Assembly: GCF_004299445.1 (NCBI RefSeq) | Contig: NZ_SCTC01000042.1 | Span: 33,741 to 97,740 of the forward strand | DNA from: Phenylobacterium sp. | Lineage (GTDB): Bacteria; Pseudomonadota; Alphaproteobacteria; Caulobacterales; Caulobacteraceae | Length of the DNA: 64,000 nucleotides | Reading direction: 5' to 3' | Part shown: positions 24,881 through 33,509 of the stretch, piece after piece | Numbering within the stretch: the stretch's first letter is position 1 | How the letters are laid out: each line of letters starts with the position of its first letter | Notes under the pieces: model-generated | Seen by the model: only the letters and a program-made list of their open reading frames with translations | The model's database searches: none | What the model was told of the DNA's origin: nothing | Translations under genes and position numbers: made by a program

Positions 24881-25206
24881 GGGCCTATGTAGGCCGCGTC
24901 GCCGGACTGTCACCGGTCCAGTTGCCGCGAAGGGGCCATGCCATTCGGGAGACGGTGGCCTGCGCCGCAGGTCGGATGATGGGTCGCATGAACCTTTCCG
25001 CCGCGATGGCGCGTCGGCGCCAGTAGGTCGAACCACGAACCACACGAACCACACGAACGGTGCGCGAGAGAGGCGGCGATCGCTCCTCAAGCGCGGTGAC
25101 CGTTCGTCCCATGTCGCAATGTTCACGGGCGCCGAACTTGCTCATCGGTTAGGGAGCGGCTACCCAGACACCCGCTTCGGGACGCCGAAGTTCCCAGGGA
25201 TGACCT
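24881..25206. other. 326-bp intergenic region before lepB
   Basis: Divergent promoter space between the EamA gene and lepB. It holds one arm of the TTCGTGTGG-type repeat (25031-25058). No further gene was seen. Confidence 0.6.
25031..25058. repeat. TTCGTGTGG-type repeat, single arm
   Basis: Tandem AACCACGAACCACACGAACC units, the same sequence that forms inverted-repeat elements at 33611 and 49320. A degenerate second arm may lie near 25110. Confidence 0.6.
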
Positions 25207-25983
25207 ATGAGTGACAACGTGCAGAGCGCGCAGCCTGAAAAGTCCGGTGCGCTCCATGAGACGATCGAGATCGTCAAGACCATCGTCTACGCGCTGCTGA
25301 TCGCGCTTGTCCTGCGCGTCATCTTCTTCCAGCCGTTCACGATCCCCTCGGCCTCGATGGAGCCCAATCTGTACGAGGGCGACTACGTGATCGTGTCGAA
25401 GTACAGCTACGGCTACTCCAAGCACTCGATCCCGTTCAGCCCGCCGCTGTTCGAAGGCCGCATCTTCGAGCGCCATCCCGAGCGCGGCGACATCGTGGTC
25501 TTCAAGCTGCCCAGCGATGGGCGCACCGACTACATCAAGCGCGTCATCGGCCTGCCGGGCGACCGGGTGCAGATGCGCGCCGGCCTGCTGTACGTGAACG
25601 ACAAGCTGGTGGCCCGCGAGCCGCTGTCGCCGTCCAAGACGATCGTCATGGGCTTCGAGCGCGACATCGCCCGCTACCAGGAGCGCCTGGACACCGGCCG
25701 CACCTTCGCCACCCAGGACATGGGTCCCGACGGCGACCTCGACAACACCGACGTCTTCGTCGTGCCCGACGGCCACTACTTCATGATGGGCGACAACCGC
25801 GACAACTCGTCGGACAGCCGCGTGCCGCCCGCCGCCATGGGCGTGGGCATGGTCCCGGCCGACCATCTGGTGGGCAAGGCGCAGATCATCCTGCTCTCCT
25901 GGAAGCCGGAAGCCTCGATCTTCAAGCCCTGGACGTGGGTGCTGGACGCGCGGCCCAGCCGGTTCTTCAAAGTGCTGAAATGA
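25207..25983 (+). CDS. lepB: Signal peptidase I
   Basis: 258 residues. A single N-terminal membrane segment (about 23-42), then the catalytic serine S50 in PSASMEPN and the general-base lysine K111 in YIKRVIGLPGD, with MGDNRDNSSDSR as box E. Cleaves Sec and Tat signal peptides at the outer face of the inner membrane. An insert between boxes D and E (SPSKTIVMGFERD) is as in other alphaproteobacteria. Stop overlaps the rnc ATG (ATGA). Confidence 0.95.
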   Translation: MSDNVQSAQPEKSGALHETIEIVKTIVYALLIALVLRVIFFQPFTIPSASMEPNLYEGDYVIVSKYSYGYSKHSIPFSPPLFEGRIFERHPERGDIVVFKLPSDGRTDYIKRVIGLPGDRVQMRAGLLYVNDKLVAREPLSPSKTIVMGFERDIARYQERLDTGRTFATQDMGPDGDLDNTDVFVVPDGHYFMMGDNRDNSSDSRVPPAAMGVGMVPADHLVGKAQIILLSWKPEASIFKPWTWVLDARPSRFFKVLK

Positions 25984-26699
25984 ATGCGCGGGTCGCGGCG
26001 GTCGAGGAGCTCGAGCGCCGCATCGGTCACATCTTCGCCGACCGCGACCTCCTCGAGCGGTCGCTGACGCACGCCAGCGTCGGCGACGGCGCGCGTGACG
26101 TGCGCCACAACGAGCGGCTGGAGTTCCTGGGCGACCGCGTCCTCAACCTCTGCGCCGCCGAGCGTCTGATGGCGCTGGACCCCGACGCGCGGGAAGGGGA
26201 GATGTCGCAACGTCTCGCCACCCTCGTGAACTACCACGCCTGCGCCCGCGCCGCCGAGCGGGCCGGCCTGCCCGCCGCGCTGCGGCTGTCGGCCAGCGCC
26301 ACCAAGGTGGGCGCGCGCAAGTCGGATGCGGTGCTGGGCGACGCCTGCGAGGCGCTGATCGCGGCCCTCTACATCGACGGTGGGCTGGAGACGGCCAAGG
26401 CCTTCTTCGAGAAGTTCTGGGCCGAGGAATTCGCCAACGTCGACGCCCCGCGCTCCAAGGATCCCAAGACCCAGCTGCAGGAGTGGGCGCAGGGCCTCGG
26501 CCTGCCGTTGCCGGCCTACGAGGTGGTGGGCCGCACCGGGCCCGCTCACGCCCCCATCTTCACCGTCGAGGTCCGTGTCAAAGGCTTCGAGGCCGAACGG
26601 GGCGAGGGCGGTTCGCGCCAGGCCGCCGAGAAGCTGGCCGCCCAGACCATGCTATTGAAGCGCGAAGGCGTGGAATCCGAGGCGAGCCGAAAGCTATGA
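25980..26699 (+). CDS. rnc: Ribonuclease III
   Basis: 239 residues. RNase III catalytic domain with the signature NERLEFLGDRVL (44-55), later GDACEALIAAL carrying the metal-binding acidic residues, and a C-terminal double-stranded-RNA-binding domain (DPKTQLQEWAQ ... GSRQAAEKLAAQ). Processes rRNA precursors and structured mRNAs. Start ATG 25980 overlaps the lepB stop, stop overlaps the era start; a tightly coupled three-gene unit. Confidence 0.95.
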   Translation: MNARVAAVEELERRIGHIFADRDLLERSLTHASVGDGARDVRHNERLEFLGDRVLNLCAAERLMALDPDAREGEMSQRLATLVNYHACARAAERAGLPAALRLSASATKVGARKSDAVLGDACEALIAALYIDGGLETAKAFFEKFWAEEFANVDAPRSKDPKTQLQEWAQGLGLPLPAYEVVGRTGPAHAPIFTVEVRVKGFEAERGEGGSRQAAEKLAAQTMLLKREGVESEASRKL

Positions 26700-27619
26700 C
26701 CGACCAACACGCCGGCTTTGCCGCCATCATCGGCGCCCCCAACGCGGGCAAGTCCACCCTGACCAACCGCCTCGTGGGCGCCAAGGTCTCCATCGTGACG
26801 CAGAAGGTCCAGACCACGCGCTTCCCGGTGCGGGGCGTGGCGCTGGCGGGCGACGCTCAGATCGTGCTGGTCGACACCCCCGGGATCTTCGCGCCACGCC
26901 GCCGCCTGGACCGCGCCATGGTCCGCGCCGCCTGGGGCGGGGCCGAGGACGCCGACGCCATCGTCCACCTGGTCGACGCGCCCGCCCAGCTCGGCGACAA
27001 GCCTGCTGACCACCGCGCGCAGATCGACGTCGAGAGCATTGTCGAAGGGCTGAAGAAGGCCGGCAAGAAGGTGATCCTGGCGCTCAACAAGGTCGACGCG
27101 GTCAAGCGCGACGAACTGCTGGCGATCTCGCAAAAGCTCTTCGAAACAGGTGTCTACGACGAAGTCTTCATGATCTCGGCGACGACGGGTTCGGGCGTCG
27201 ACGACCTGAAGGCGCGCCTCGCCGCCCTCATGCCGCAGGGCCCGTGGCTCTATCCCGAGGACCAGACCGCCGACCTGCCGGCCCGGCTGCTGGCCGCCGA
27301 GATCACCCGCGAGAAGCTGTATCTGCGCGTCCACGAGGAACTGCCGTACGCGGCCGCCGTCGAGACCACCGCCTTCCAGGAGCGCAAGGATGGCGGCGTG
27401 CGCATCGAGCAGACCATCTACGTCGAGCGCGAGAGCCAGCGGCCCATCGTCCTGGGCAAGGGCGGTCAGACGCTGAAGTGGATCGGCCAGAAGTCGCGCG
27501 AAGAGCTGATCCAGCTGCTCGACCGCCCGGTCCACCTGTTCCTGCACGTCCAGGTCGACGAGAAGTGGGCCGACAAACGCGCCTTCTACGGCGACCTCGG
27601 CCTCGACTTCGACGCCTGA
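26696..27619 (+). CDS. era: GTPase Era
   Basis: 307 residues. GTPase domain motifs: GAPNAGKST (13-21), DTPG, NKVD; C-terminal KH domain with VLGKGGQTLKWIG that binds the 3' end of 16S rRNA. Needed for 30S maturation. Starts with ATGA overlap on rnc. Followed by a 45-bp gap with a small hairpin before the ECF sigma gene. Confidence 0.95.
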   Translation: MTDQHAGFAAIIGAPNAGKSTLTNRLVGAKVSIVTQKVQTTRFPVRGVALAGDAQIVLVDTPGIFAPRRRLDRAMVRAAWGGAEDADAIVHLVDAPAQLGDKPADHRAQIDVESIVEGLKKAGKKVILALNKVDAVKRDELLAISQKLFETGVYDEVFMISATTGSGVDDLKARLAALMPQGPWLYPEDQTADLPARLLAAEITREKLYLRVHEELPYAAAVETTAFQERKDGGVRIEQTIYVERESQRPIVLGKGGQTLKWIGQKSREELIQLLDRPVHLFLHVQVDEKWADKRAFYGDLGLDFDA

Positions 27620-27642
27620 TACCGCGCACCGGGCGAGTTCCT

Positions 27643-27663
27643 CTCGCGCTCCGCGAGCCTTTC
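27643..27663 (+). terminator. Weak terminator-like hairpin after era
   Basis: CTCGCG-CTC-CGCGAG followed by CCTTTCC, 24 bp after the era stop and just before the TTG of the sigma-factor gene. No true T-run, so readthrough is possible. Confidence 0.3.
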
Positions 27664-27664
27664 C

Positions 27665-28252
27665 TTGTCGAAGCGCCGGTTCGATGAACAATGGCGGCCC
27701 ATGGGGCGCGCCACGAATCCCGAGGCTGAGATCGCCAATGCAGAGCCCGTCTCGTACGAGCGGCTGCTGGCGGCCTGCTATGAGGACATGCGCCGCATGG
27801 CCCGCGCCATCATGGTCGGCGACGGCATGCGCCTGAAGCTCCAGCCCACCGACCTGGTCAACGAGGCCTCGCTGCGCCTGATCCAGTCGATGCCCGGCAA
27901 GATCGCCGACGAGGGTCACATGCTGGCCGTCGCCGGCCGGACCATGCGCCGCGTGCTGATCGACGAGGCCCGCCGCTTCCGCGCCGCCAAGCGTGTGGCG
28001 CCGGCCATCCTCACCCAGTTCCCGGGCGGACAGCAGGACGACGTGGTCGACGTCGAGGATCTGGACCGCGCGCTGGCCGCCCTCGAGGCCTTTTCCGCGG
28101 AACACGCCCGCGTGGTCGAGCTGCGCTTCACCCTGGGCCTTACCGTCGAGGAGACCGCCCGGGCCACGGGCCTGCCCGAGCGCACCGTGAAGCGCCGCTG
28201 GCAGGCGGCGCGGGCCTGGCTCATCGACTACCTTGCCCCCGCCCAGGCCTGA
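27665..28252 (+). CDS. ECF sigma factor (Sig-70_X6 / kinase-linked type)
   Basis: 195 residues. Sigma region 2 (ERLLAACYEDMRRMARAIM, then LQPTDLVNEASLRLIQ and RTMRRVLIDEARR) and region 4 (EHARVVELRFTLGLTVEETA, LPERTVKRRWQAARAWL). The LQPT-LV-EA-LRL motif is that of sigma factors encoded next to Ser/Thr kinases, in which a threonine (T62 here) replaces part of the usual acidic DAED patch. Start TTG 27665 lacks a good ribosome site; ATG 27701 is the alternative. Overlaps the kinase gene by 20 bp. Confidence 0.8.
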   Translation: MSKRRFDEQWRPMGRATNPEAEIANAEPVSYERLLAACYEDMRRMARAIMVGDGMRLKLQPTDLVNEASLRLIQSMPGKIADEGHMLAVAGRTMRRVLIDEARRFRAAKRVAPAILTQFPGGQQDDVVDVEDLDRALAALEAFSAEHARVVELRFTLGLTVEETARATGLPERTVKRRWQAARAWLIDYLAPAQA

Positions 28253-30566
28253 ACAGGCGCACCCGGAACAGGAGCGTCAGGCGCTGGCGCTCTTCGAGCG
28301 GTTGAGCGACCGGCCCGACGACGCCCGATATCGCAAGCGCCTCCTGGCCCGCATCGAGCCCGCGGTGGTGCAGCGCGTCGAGGCCCTGGAGCGCAGCGCC
28401 GCCGGCGCCGGCCGGGCCATGCCCACCGAGTTCCCCGCCGTACGCAAGCCTCTGGGGCCGCCTCCCGAACAGGTCGGCCCGTTCCGTCTCGTGGAGCAGA
28501 TCGGCGAGGGCGGCATGGGCCAGGTCTGGCGCGGCGAGCGCAGCGACGGGCTGTTCGATCAGACCGTCGCGGTGAAGCTGCTGTGGAGCCACCTGGCGCC
28601 GCTGGCGGCCCGCCGCTTCGCCGAGGAGCGGCGCATCCTGGCGCGCCTCGAGCATCCCAACATCGCCCGGCTGATCGACGGCGGCGTGCTGCCCGACGGC
28701 ACGCCATGGCTGGCCATGGAGCACGTCGCCGGCCGCCCGATCGACGAGGCCTGCGCCGGCCGGCCCCTGCGCGAGGCGGTCGCCGTGTTCGTGCAGGCGG
28801 CCGAGGCGGTGCAGTTCGCGCACGCCCAGCTGATCGTCCACGCCGACCTCAAGCCGTCGAACATCCTGGTCGGCGCCGACGGCCGCGTGCGGCTGCTCGA
28901 CTTCGGCATCGCCCGCCTGCTGGGCGAGGAGGTCGAGGGCCTGTCGCCCATGACCCCCGACTTCGCCAGCCCTGAGCGGATCGCCGGCGCGGCGCCCGTG
29001 GTGGCCGACGACGTCTTCGCGCTGGGGCTGGTGCTGGAAGGACTGGCGGGGAAGTCGGCCGACGCCGATCTCTTGGCCATCGTCGCCAAGGCCCGCGCCC
29101 ACGAGGCCGTCGACCGCTATGGCAGCGTGGCCGACCTGATCGCCGACCTGATCCGCTGGCGTGACGGCTTCGGAGTCCAGGCCAGGGCCGGCGACGGCGC
29201 GCTCTACCGCGCCCGGCGGTTCGTGGGTCGCCACCGCTGGGGCGTTGGCCTGGTCACGGCGACGATCCTGGCGCTCTCGGCGGCCACGACGATCTCCACC
29301 GTCAGCTACATCCGCGCCGAGCAGGCCCGCGCCGAGGCCCGCGCCCGCTTTGAACAGGCCCGCGGCGCGGCCCGCTACCTGCTGTTCGATCTGGGCGACC
29401 GGCTGGAACGCCAGCCCCGTTCGCTGAAGCTGCGCATCGAGGCGGCCCGCGTGTCCCAGGCCTACCTCGACCGCCTGGCCCGCAGCCCCGACGCGCCGCT
29501 GGAGGTGAAGGCCGAGTCCGTCCGCGGCCTGTTGCGGCTGGCCGAAGTCCAGGGTCGCCCCGGCCGCCCCAACCTGGGCCAGACCGACCAGGCCAAGAAG
29601 AACCTCGCAACCGCCTATGCGCTGGCCGCCGCGATACCCGGCGAGACGGGCCGCCGCCTGCGCGCCCGGGCCAGGCTCGATCAGGCCCACATCACGGTGA
29701 TGATCGACAACGACTTTCCGGCGACCGAGCGCTACCTCGCCGAGGCCAGGGCCCTCATCTTCGATCCTGCCCGGCCCATCGTCGAGCTGCAGCGCGACTG
29801 GCATGCCGAGATGGGCGCGCTCCGGGTCTGGCAGGGCCGCTACGCGGAAGCCATGGCCACGGCCCGCGCCGGACTGAGCGCCCCGCCGCCGCGCGACGCC
29901 CGCACGGCGGTCATCATCGAGACGGCGCTGCAGGACCTGATCGCCGAGAGCACCTACTACGCCGAGGGCGCGAAACCCGCCGTGGCGCCGTACCGCGTCG
30001 AGATGGCGCTGCTGGAAGAGGCGGCCCGCCGCTGGCCCGACGATCCCACCGTGCGGCGCCTGTTGCCGCGGGCGCGCTGGGCGCTCGGCACCACCCTGAT
30101 CGATGCGGGTCAGGCGGAGGAAGCCGCCCGCATCCTGCAGCGGGGCGTCGCCGAGGCCCGCGCGGTCGTCGCCTTCGAGCCGGCCGACGTCGATTCCGCC
30201 CGCGCCCTCGACATGACCCAGAGCGCCTATGCCCAGGCGCTCTCCGCGACCGGGCGGGTGGGGGAAGCCGTTCCGATCCTGGCCGGGGCCGCCGAGGCCA
30301 GACGGCGGCGCATGGAAGCCCGCCCGGAGGTGGTCATGTACGCCCGCGACTACGCCGTCGCGCTGGCCGCCCTGGGCGATGTCCAGGCGCCCGCCGGTCG
30401 CGTGGCCGACGCCTGCCGCAACTACGACGCGGCCGGCGCGGTGTTCGCCGATCTCCAGCGGACCGGCCGTTACGCGGCCCTCGACGACTCGGGCTCGCTC
30501 AAGCTCTTGCGCGAAGCTCAGGCCCGCTGGTGCGGCGCCAGAAACGCGGACGCCACCCGCCGCTAG
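28233..30566 (+). CDS. Transmembrane Ser/Thr protein kinase with C-terminal helical repeats
   Basis: 777 residues. A kinase domain at about 84-310: glycine loop IGEGGMGQV, K115 in VAVK, catalytic loop VHADLKPSN (HAD rather than HRD), DFG at 223-225. One membrane helix at about 336-357, then a long alpha-helical, TPR-like periplasmic or cytoplasmic region rich in Ala and Arg. Probably phosphorylates the overlapping ECF sigma factor. TTG 28233 is the first start. The stop codon lies in the loop of an 11-bp hairpin. Confidence 0.85.
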   Translation: MPPPRPEQAHPEQERQALALFERLSDRPDDARYRKRLLARIEPAVVQRVEALERSAAGAGRAMPTEFPAVRKPLGPPPEQVGPFRLVEQIGEGGMGQVWRGERSDGLFDQTVAVKLLWSHLAPLAARRFAEERRILARLEHPNIARLIDGGVLPDGTPWLAMEHVAGRPIDEACAGRPLREAVAVFVQAAEAVQFAHAQLIVHADLKPSNILVGADGRVRLLDFGIARLLGEEVEGLSPMTPDFASPERIAGAAPVVADDVFALGLVLEGLAGKSADADLLAIVAKARAHEAVDRYGSVADLIADLIRWRDGFGVQARAGDGALYRARRFVGRHRWGVGLVTATILALSAATTISTVSYIRAEQARAEARARFEQARGAARYLLFDLGDRLERQPRSLKLRIEAARVSQAYLDRLARSPDAPLEVKAESVRGLLRLAEVQGRPGRPNLGQTDQAKKNLATAYALAAAIPGETGRRLRARARLDQAHITVMIDNDFPATERYLAEARALIFDPARPIVELQRDWHAEMGALRVWQGRYAEAMATARAGLSAPPPRDARTAVIIETALQDLIAESTYYAEGAKPAVAPYRVEMALLEEAARRWPDDPTVRRLLPRARWALGTTLIDAGQAEEAARILQRGVAEARAVVAFEPADVDSARALDMTQSAYAQALSATGRVGEAVPILAGAAEARRRRMEARPEVVMYARDYAVALAALGDVQAPAGRVADACRNYDAAGAVFADLQRTGRYAALDDSGSLKLLREAQARWCGARNADATRR

Positions 30567-30580
30567 CAACGGGTGGCGTC
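30549..30580 (+). terminator. 11-bp stem with the kinase stop codon in its loop
   Basis: GACGCCACCCG / CGGGTGGCGTC perfect arms; loop of 10 bases contains the TAG of the kinase gene. No T-run follows. It may limit transcription running into the convergent PEP-CTERM gene. Confidence 0.4.
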
Positions 30581-30634
30581 GGACCCCGACGGGAGTGCAC
30601 GGTCTGCCGTCGAGGTCGTTCGGTCGGTCGGGTC

Positions 30635-31279
30635 TTAGGCCGCGACCATGTCTCCGCTACGGCGACGGCGGCGGATCATCATCCCCGCGCCCCCGAAGCC
30701 GGCGATCATCAGCGCCCACGTGCCGGGCTCCGGCACCGCGGTGACCGCGGGGTCGTTCACCTGGTAGCTCACCGTGATGCTGTTGATCTGATGCGGCTCG
30801 CTCATCGAGAACGACCCTGTCGCGAACAGGCTCGTGAACGAGAGCTGCTGGTTCTCGACGTAGGTGATGAGGCTGGTGCAGTTGCCGCAACCGGCGCCCA
30901 CCTGCGGCCCGCCATCGAACGAGAACAGGCCATTCGACGACGACGTGATGGGCTGCACGCCCCCCGAGATGTCCGAGAAGTTGAGGCCGAAATACATGAA
31001 CTGGCGGACCGGCAGCGTGAAGGCGCCGTCGGTGATCGTGACCGTCACCTCCACGTCGTCGCCGTCGGCCAACTGGAACGGCGTAAAGCCGGTCAGCTCC
31101 AGCGCGCCCGTCTCGTAGAGCGTGTTGCCGAACATGAACGAGTTGGTCGTCACGTTGTTCGCGCTGCCCGTCAGGTTCAGCACGTGGGTCGCCGCCTGCG
31201 CGCCGCTCGCCGCGAACACCGCCCCCAGCGCCAGCGCCGCTGCGGCGCCCTTCAGTCTTGAGAACTCGAAACCGGTCAT
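30635..31279 (-). CDS. PEP-CTERM (PEPxxWA) sorting-domain protein
   Basis: 214 residues. Signal peptide with cleavage near SGAQAA (about 29), a beta-rich exported domain with a CGNC motif, and the tail VPEPGTWALMIAGFGGAG then RRRRR. ATG 31279 has GGAG 7 bp upstream. It faces the ECF-kinase pair; the three may form a regulatory set, since envelope proteins are plausible outputs of an ECF system, but this is only positional inference. Confidence 0.85.
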   Translation of the reverse strand: MTGFEFSRLKGAAAALALGAVFAASGAQAATHVLNLTGSANNVTTNSFMFGNTLYETGALELTGFTPFQLADGDDVEVTVTITDGAFTLPVRQFMYFGLNFSDISGGVQPITSSSNGLFSFDGGPQVGAGCGNCTSLITYVENQQLSFTSLFATGSFSMSEPHQINSITVSYQVNDPAVTAVPEPGTWALMIAGFGGAGMMIRRRRRSGDMVAA

Positions 31280-31447
31280 GGAAATCTCCACTTGCACCCG
31301 CCATCCCCCACCACAGGATCCGGCTGTCAGAGGGAGATGCGTGGACGGTCCGGAAACGGGGCCACGGTCGCGCGAAAAAATTGGAGATCGGTGCTGTTGC
31401 GCGACGCGCCGGCCCTGAGCTGTAGCGTGGCGAGGCCGGAACCCCAT

Positions 31448-32269
31448 ATGCGCTCCATGGTTGACCTTGACGCCTATTTCTCTCGCATCGGCTTTGTTGG
31501 GCCCCGCCAGGCAAGCCTCTCGACCTTGCGCGCGCTTCACGCGCTGCATCCCGCAGCCATCGCCTTCGAAGCGATCGACTGTCTGCTGGATCGCGGCATC
31601 GACATCTCGCCGGCTGCGGTTGATGCGAAGCTCATTCACGGGGGGCGAGGGGGCTACTGCTTCGAGCAGAACAGCCTGTTCGCGCGCGTGCTCACCGCTC
31701 TGGGCTTCGAGGTTGAGGGGCTGGCGGCCCGCGTCCGCTGGAACGCGCCGCCCGACGCGCCGGCCCAGCCGCGCACCCACCACGTCCTGAAGGTGATCGC
31801 GGAGGGCGAGGACTGGCTGGTCGATGTCGGCTTCGGCGGGTGTGTCCTGACAGCGCCGCTCCGGCTGCAGCCGGACCTTGAGCAGCCCACTGACCACGAT
31901 CTCTATCGGTTGGCGCCGATCCCCGGGGGCTACACGCTTGAGGTGTTGCGCGAGCCCGGCTGGGTCCCAGCCTATGATGTGTCGCTGACCCCCTGCGTGC
32001 CCCGTGACTACGAGATGGCCAACTGGTTCACCTCGACCCACCCCACATCGCATTTCCGGTCGAATCTGCTGGCCGGTCGCACGACGCCGCAGGCGCGCTA
32101 CGGCCTGCTCTTCAACCGCTTCACCACGCGGCCCATCGGCGGCAAGCCGACCAAGGAGATCCTCGACGCCGACGGCATTGAGACGATCCTGCGCGACGTC
32201 TTCGGCCTCGCTGTCGAACCCTCGTGGCGTCCCGTCATCGAACGCGCCGCGGCCACGCCCCCGGGTTGA
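31448..32269 (+). CDS. Arylamine N-acetyltransferase
   Basis: 273 residues. The catalytic triad is in place: C71 in RGGYCFEQN, H111 in RTHHVLKV and D126 in LVDVGFGG, with the same 15-residue His-Asp spacing as known NATs. Acetylates aromatic amines or hydrazines from acetyl-CoA; in bacteria sometimes part of secondary metabolism. ATG 31448 is chosen; ATG 31457 is possible. Divergent from the PEP-CTERM gene. Confidence 0.9.
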   Translation: MRSMVDLDAYFSRIGFVGPRQASLSTLRALHALHPAAIAFEAIDCLLDRGIDISPAAVDAKLIHGGRGGYCFEQNSLFARVLTALGFEVEGLAARVRWNAPPDAPAQPRTHHVLKVIAEGEDWLVDVGFGGCVLTAPLRLQPDLEQPTDHDLYRLAPIPGGYTLEVLREPGWVPAYDVSLTPCVPRDYEMANWFTSTHPTSHFRSNLLAGRTTPQARYGLLFNRFTTRPIGGKPTKEILDADGIETILRDVFGLAVEPSWRPVIERAAATPPG

Positions 32270-32317
32270 GGGAAAGGGGATTTGGTGACCTAGCGTCCTG
32301 CGGCTAGTAGCGGCCCC

Positions 32318-33148
32318 ATGAGTTCGACCCACACCTCCCATTCGATGGTCCTGACCGCCGCCGGCCCGGGGCGCTGGAACACGCACGCCGGCCCCGAGTG
32401 GCGCAATCCCGGCGGCGGCCTGTGGGGCGGCTACGCCATCGGTCTCGCCGTCCGCGTCATGGAGGCCGAGCCTGAGGCCGTGGGCGAGCCGCTGTCGATC
32501 ACGCTCACTTATGCGGCGGCTCTGCCTTCGGGCGACCTGCTGGTCCGCACCCGCCGCCTGCGACAGGGCGGCTCGATCGGCGTCTGGGAAGTGGAGCTGT
32601 GCATCGCCGCCACGGGCGAGGTCGGCGTCCACGCCATCGTCACCATGGCGCGCCGGCCCGACACGCCGGCCTTCGCCTTCGCGTCCATGCCGGCCGCGCC
32701 GGATCCCGCGAGCCTGCCCAGTCCCGACATGATGCCGGGCGCCTCGGAGCACTTCGGCGCCCAGGCCTTCGAGCGCCGCACGGCCGAGGGCTTCCCGCCC
32801 CAGCCCGGTCCGGATTCCCGCTCGCTGGCCTGGGTTCGCTCGCGCCGCGGACCGTGGGACAAGGCGCTGCTGGGCATGGTCACCGACAACTCGGCCCCGC
32901 GGGCCTTCTACGCCCTGGGCATGTCGGTCAGCACGACCACGCTGTCGCTGACGGTCTATCTGCACGCGACCACCGACGAACTCGCGGCCATCGGCGACGA
33001 CTACATCCTGATCGAGTGCGAAGGCCGCGTCGGCGCCGGCGGCGCCTCGGACGAGCGCTCCAGCTACTGGAGCCGCGACGGCAAGCTGCTGGCCACCAGC
33101 GAACAGCTCGCCTGGTACCGCGAACGTCGCCGCGAACCGCCGGAGTAG
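32318..33148 (+). CDS. TesB-like acyl-CoA thioesterase
   Basis: 276 residues, a double hotdog-fold thioesterase. Repeats: WRNPGGGLWGGYAIGLAVRVME with LSITLTYAAALPSGDLLV, and later DNSAPRAFYALGMSVSTTTLSLTVYLHA with RSSYWSRDGKLLATSEQLAWYR. Hydrolyses acyl-CoA esters; chain specificity unknown. 48 bp after the NAT gene, likely same transcript. Converges on the DUF1428 gene 4 bp away. Confidence 0.8.
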   Translation: MSSTHTSHSMVLTAAGPGRWNTHAGPEWRNPGGGLWGGYAIGLAVRVMEAEPEAVGEPLSITLTYAAALPSGDLLVRTRRLRQGGSIGVWEVELCIAATGEVGVHAIVTMARRPDTPAFAFASMPAAPDPASLPSPDMMPGASEHFGAQAFERRTAEGFPPQPGPDSRSLAWVRSRRGPWDKALLGMVTDNSAPRAFYALGMSVSTTTLSLTVYLHATTDELAAIGDDYILIECEGRVGAGGASDERSSYWSRDGKLLATSEQLAWYRERRREPPE

Positions 33149-33152
33149 GGGG

Positions 33153-33509
33153 TTAGGCCCGGCCCACCGTCACCAGCGGCGAGAAGCATCCCAGGATCAG
33201 CCGCTTGGCGTCGAACGGCGGCGTCCCGGCCGAATCCATGCGCGGATCGTCGTGCATCTTCGCCTCCGCCGCCTGGAAGAACTCACGGTCGGGCCAGACC
33301 TGCCACGTGAACACGATCTTCTCACCCGCCTTCGCGGCCACCGCCTTGCGGAAATCGGTCTCCTTGCCCTCGGGCACGAAGTCCTCCCAGCACTCCACGA
33401 TCTCGACGCAGCCGTATTCCCGGAAGAACGCCGCCCCGTTTTCGGCCCAGGCGCGATAGGCCTCCATCGCGTCCTCCGGCACCGGGATCACCAGCCCGCA
33501 AACATACAT
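33153..33509 (-). CDS. DUF1428 family protein
   Basis: 118 residues. The ordered segments MYVCGLVIPVPEDAMEAYR, GCVEIVECWEDFVPEGK, FTWQVWPDREFFQAAEAKM and FDAKRLILGCF define DUF1428, a dimeric alpha/beta-barrel (ABM-like) family of unknown function. ATG 33509 has GGCGGGG upstream; the longer frame start is not supported. Confidence 0.85.
   Translation of the reverse strand: MYVCGLVIPVPEDAMEAYRAWAENGAAFFREYGCVEIVECWEDFVPEGKETDFRKAVAAKAGEKIVFTWQVWPDREFFQAAEAKMHDDPRMDSAGTPPFDAKRLILGCFSPLVTVGRA

Noticed and set aside
28221..30569. A 782-codon frame antisense to the Ser/Thr kinase
   Set aside because: Shadow of the kinase; kinase motifs on the plus strand are unambiguous.
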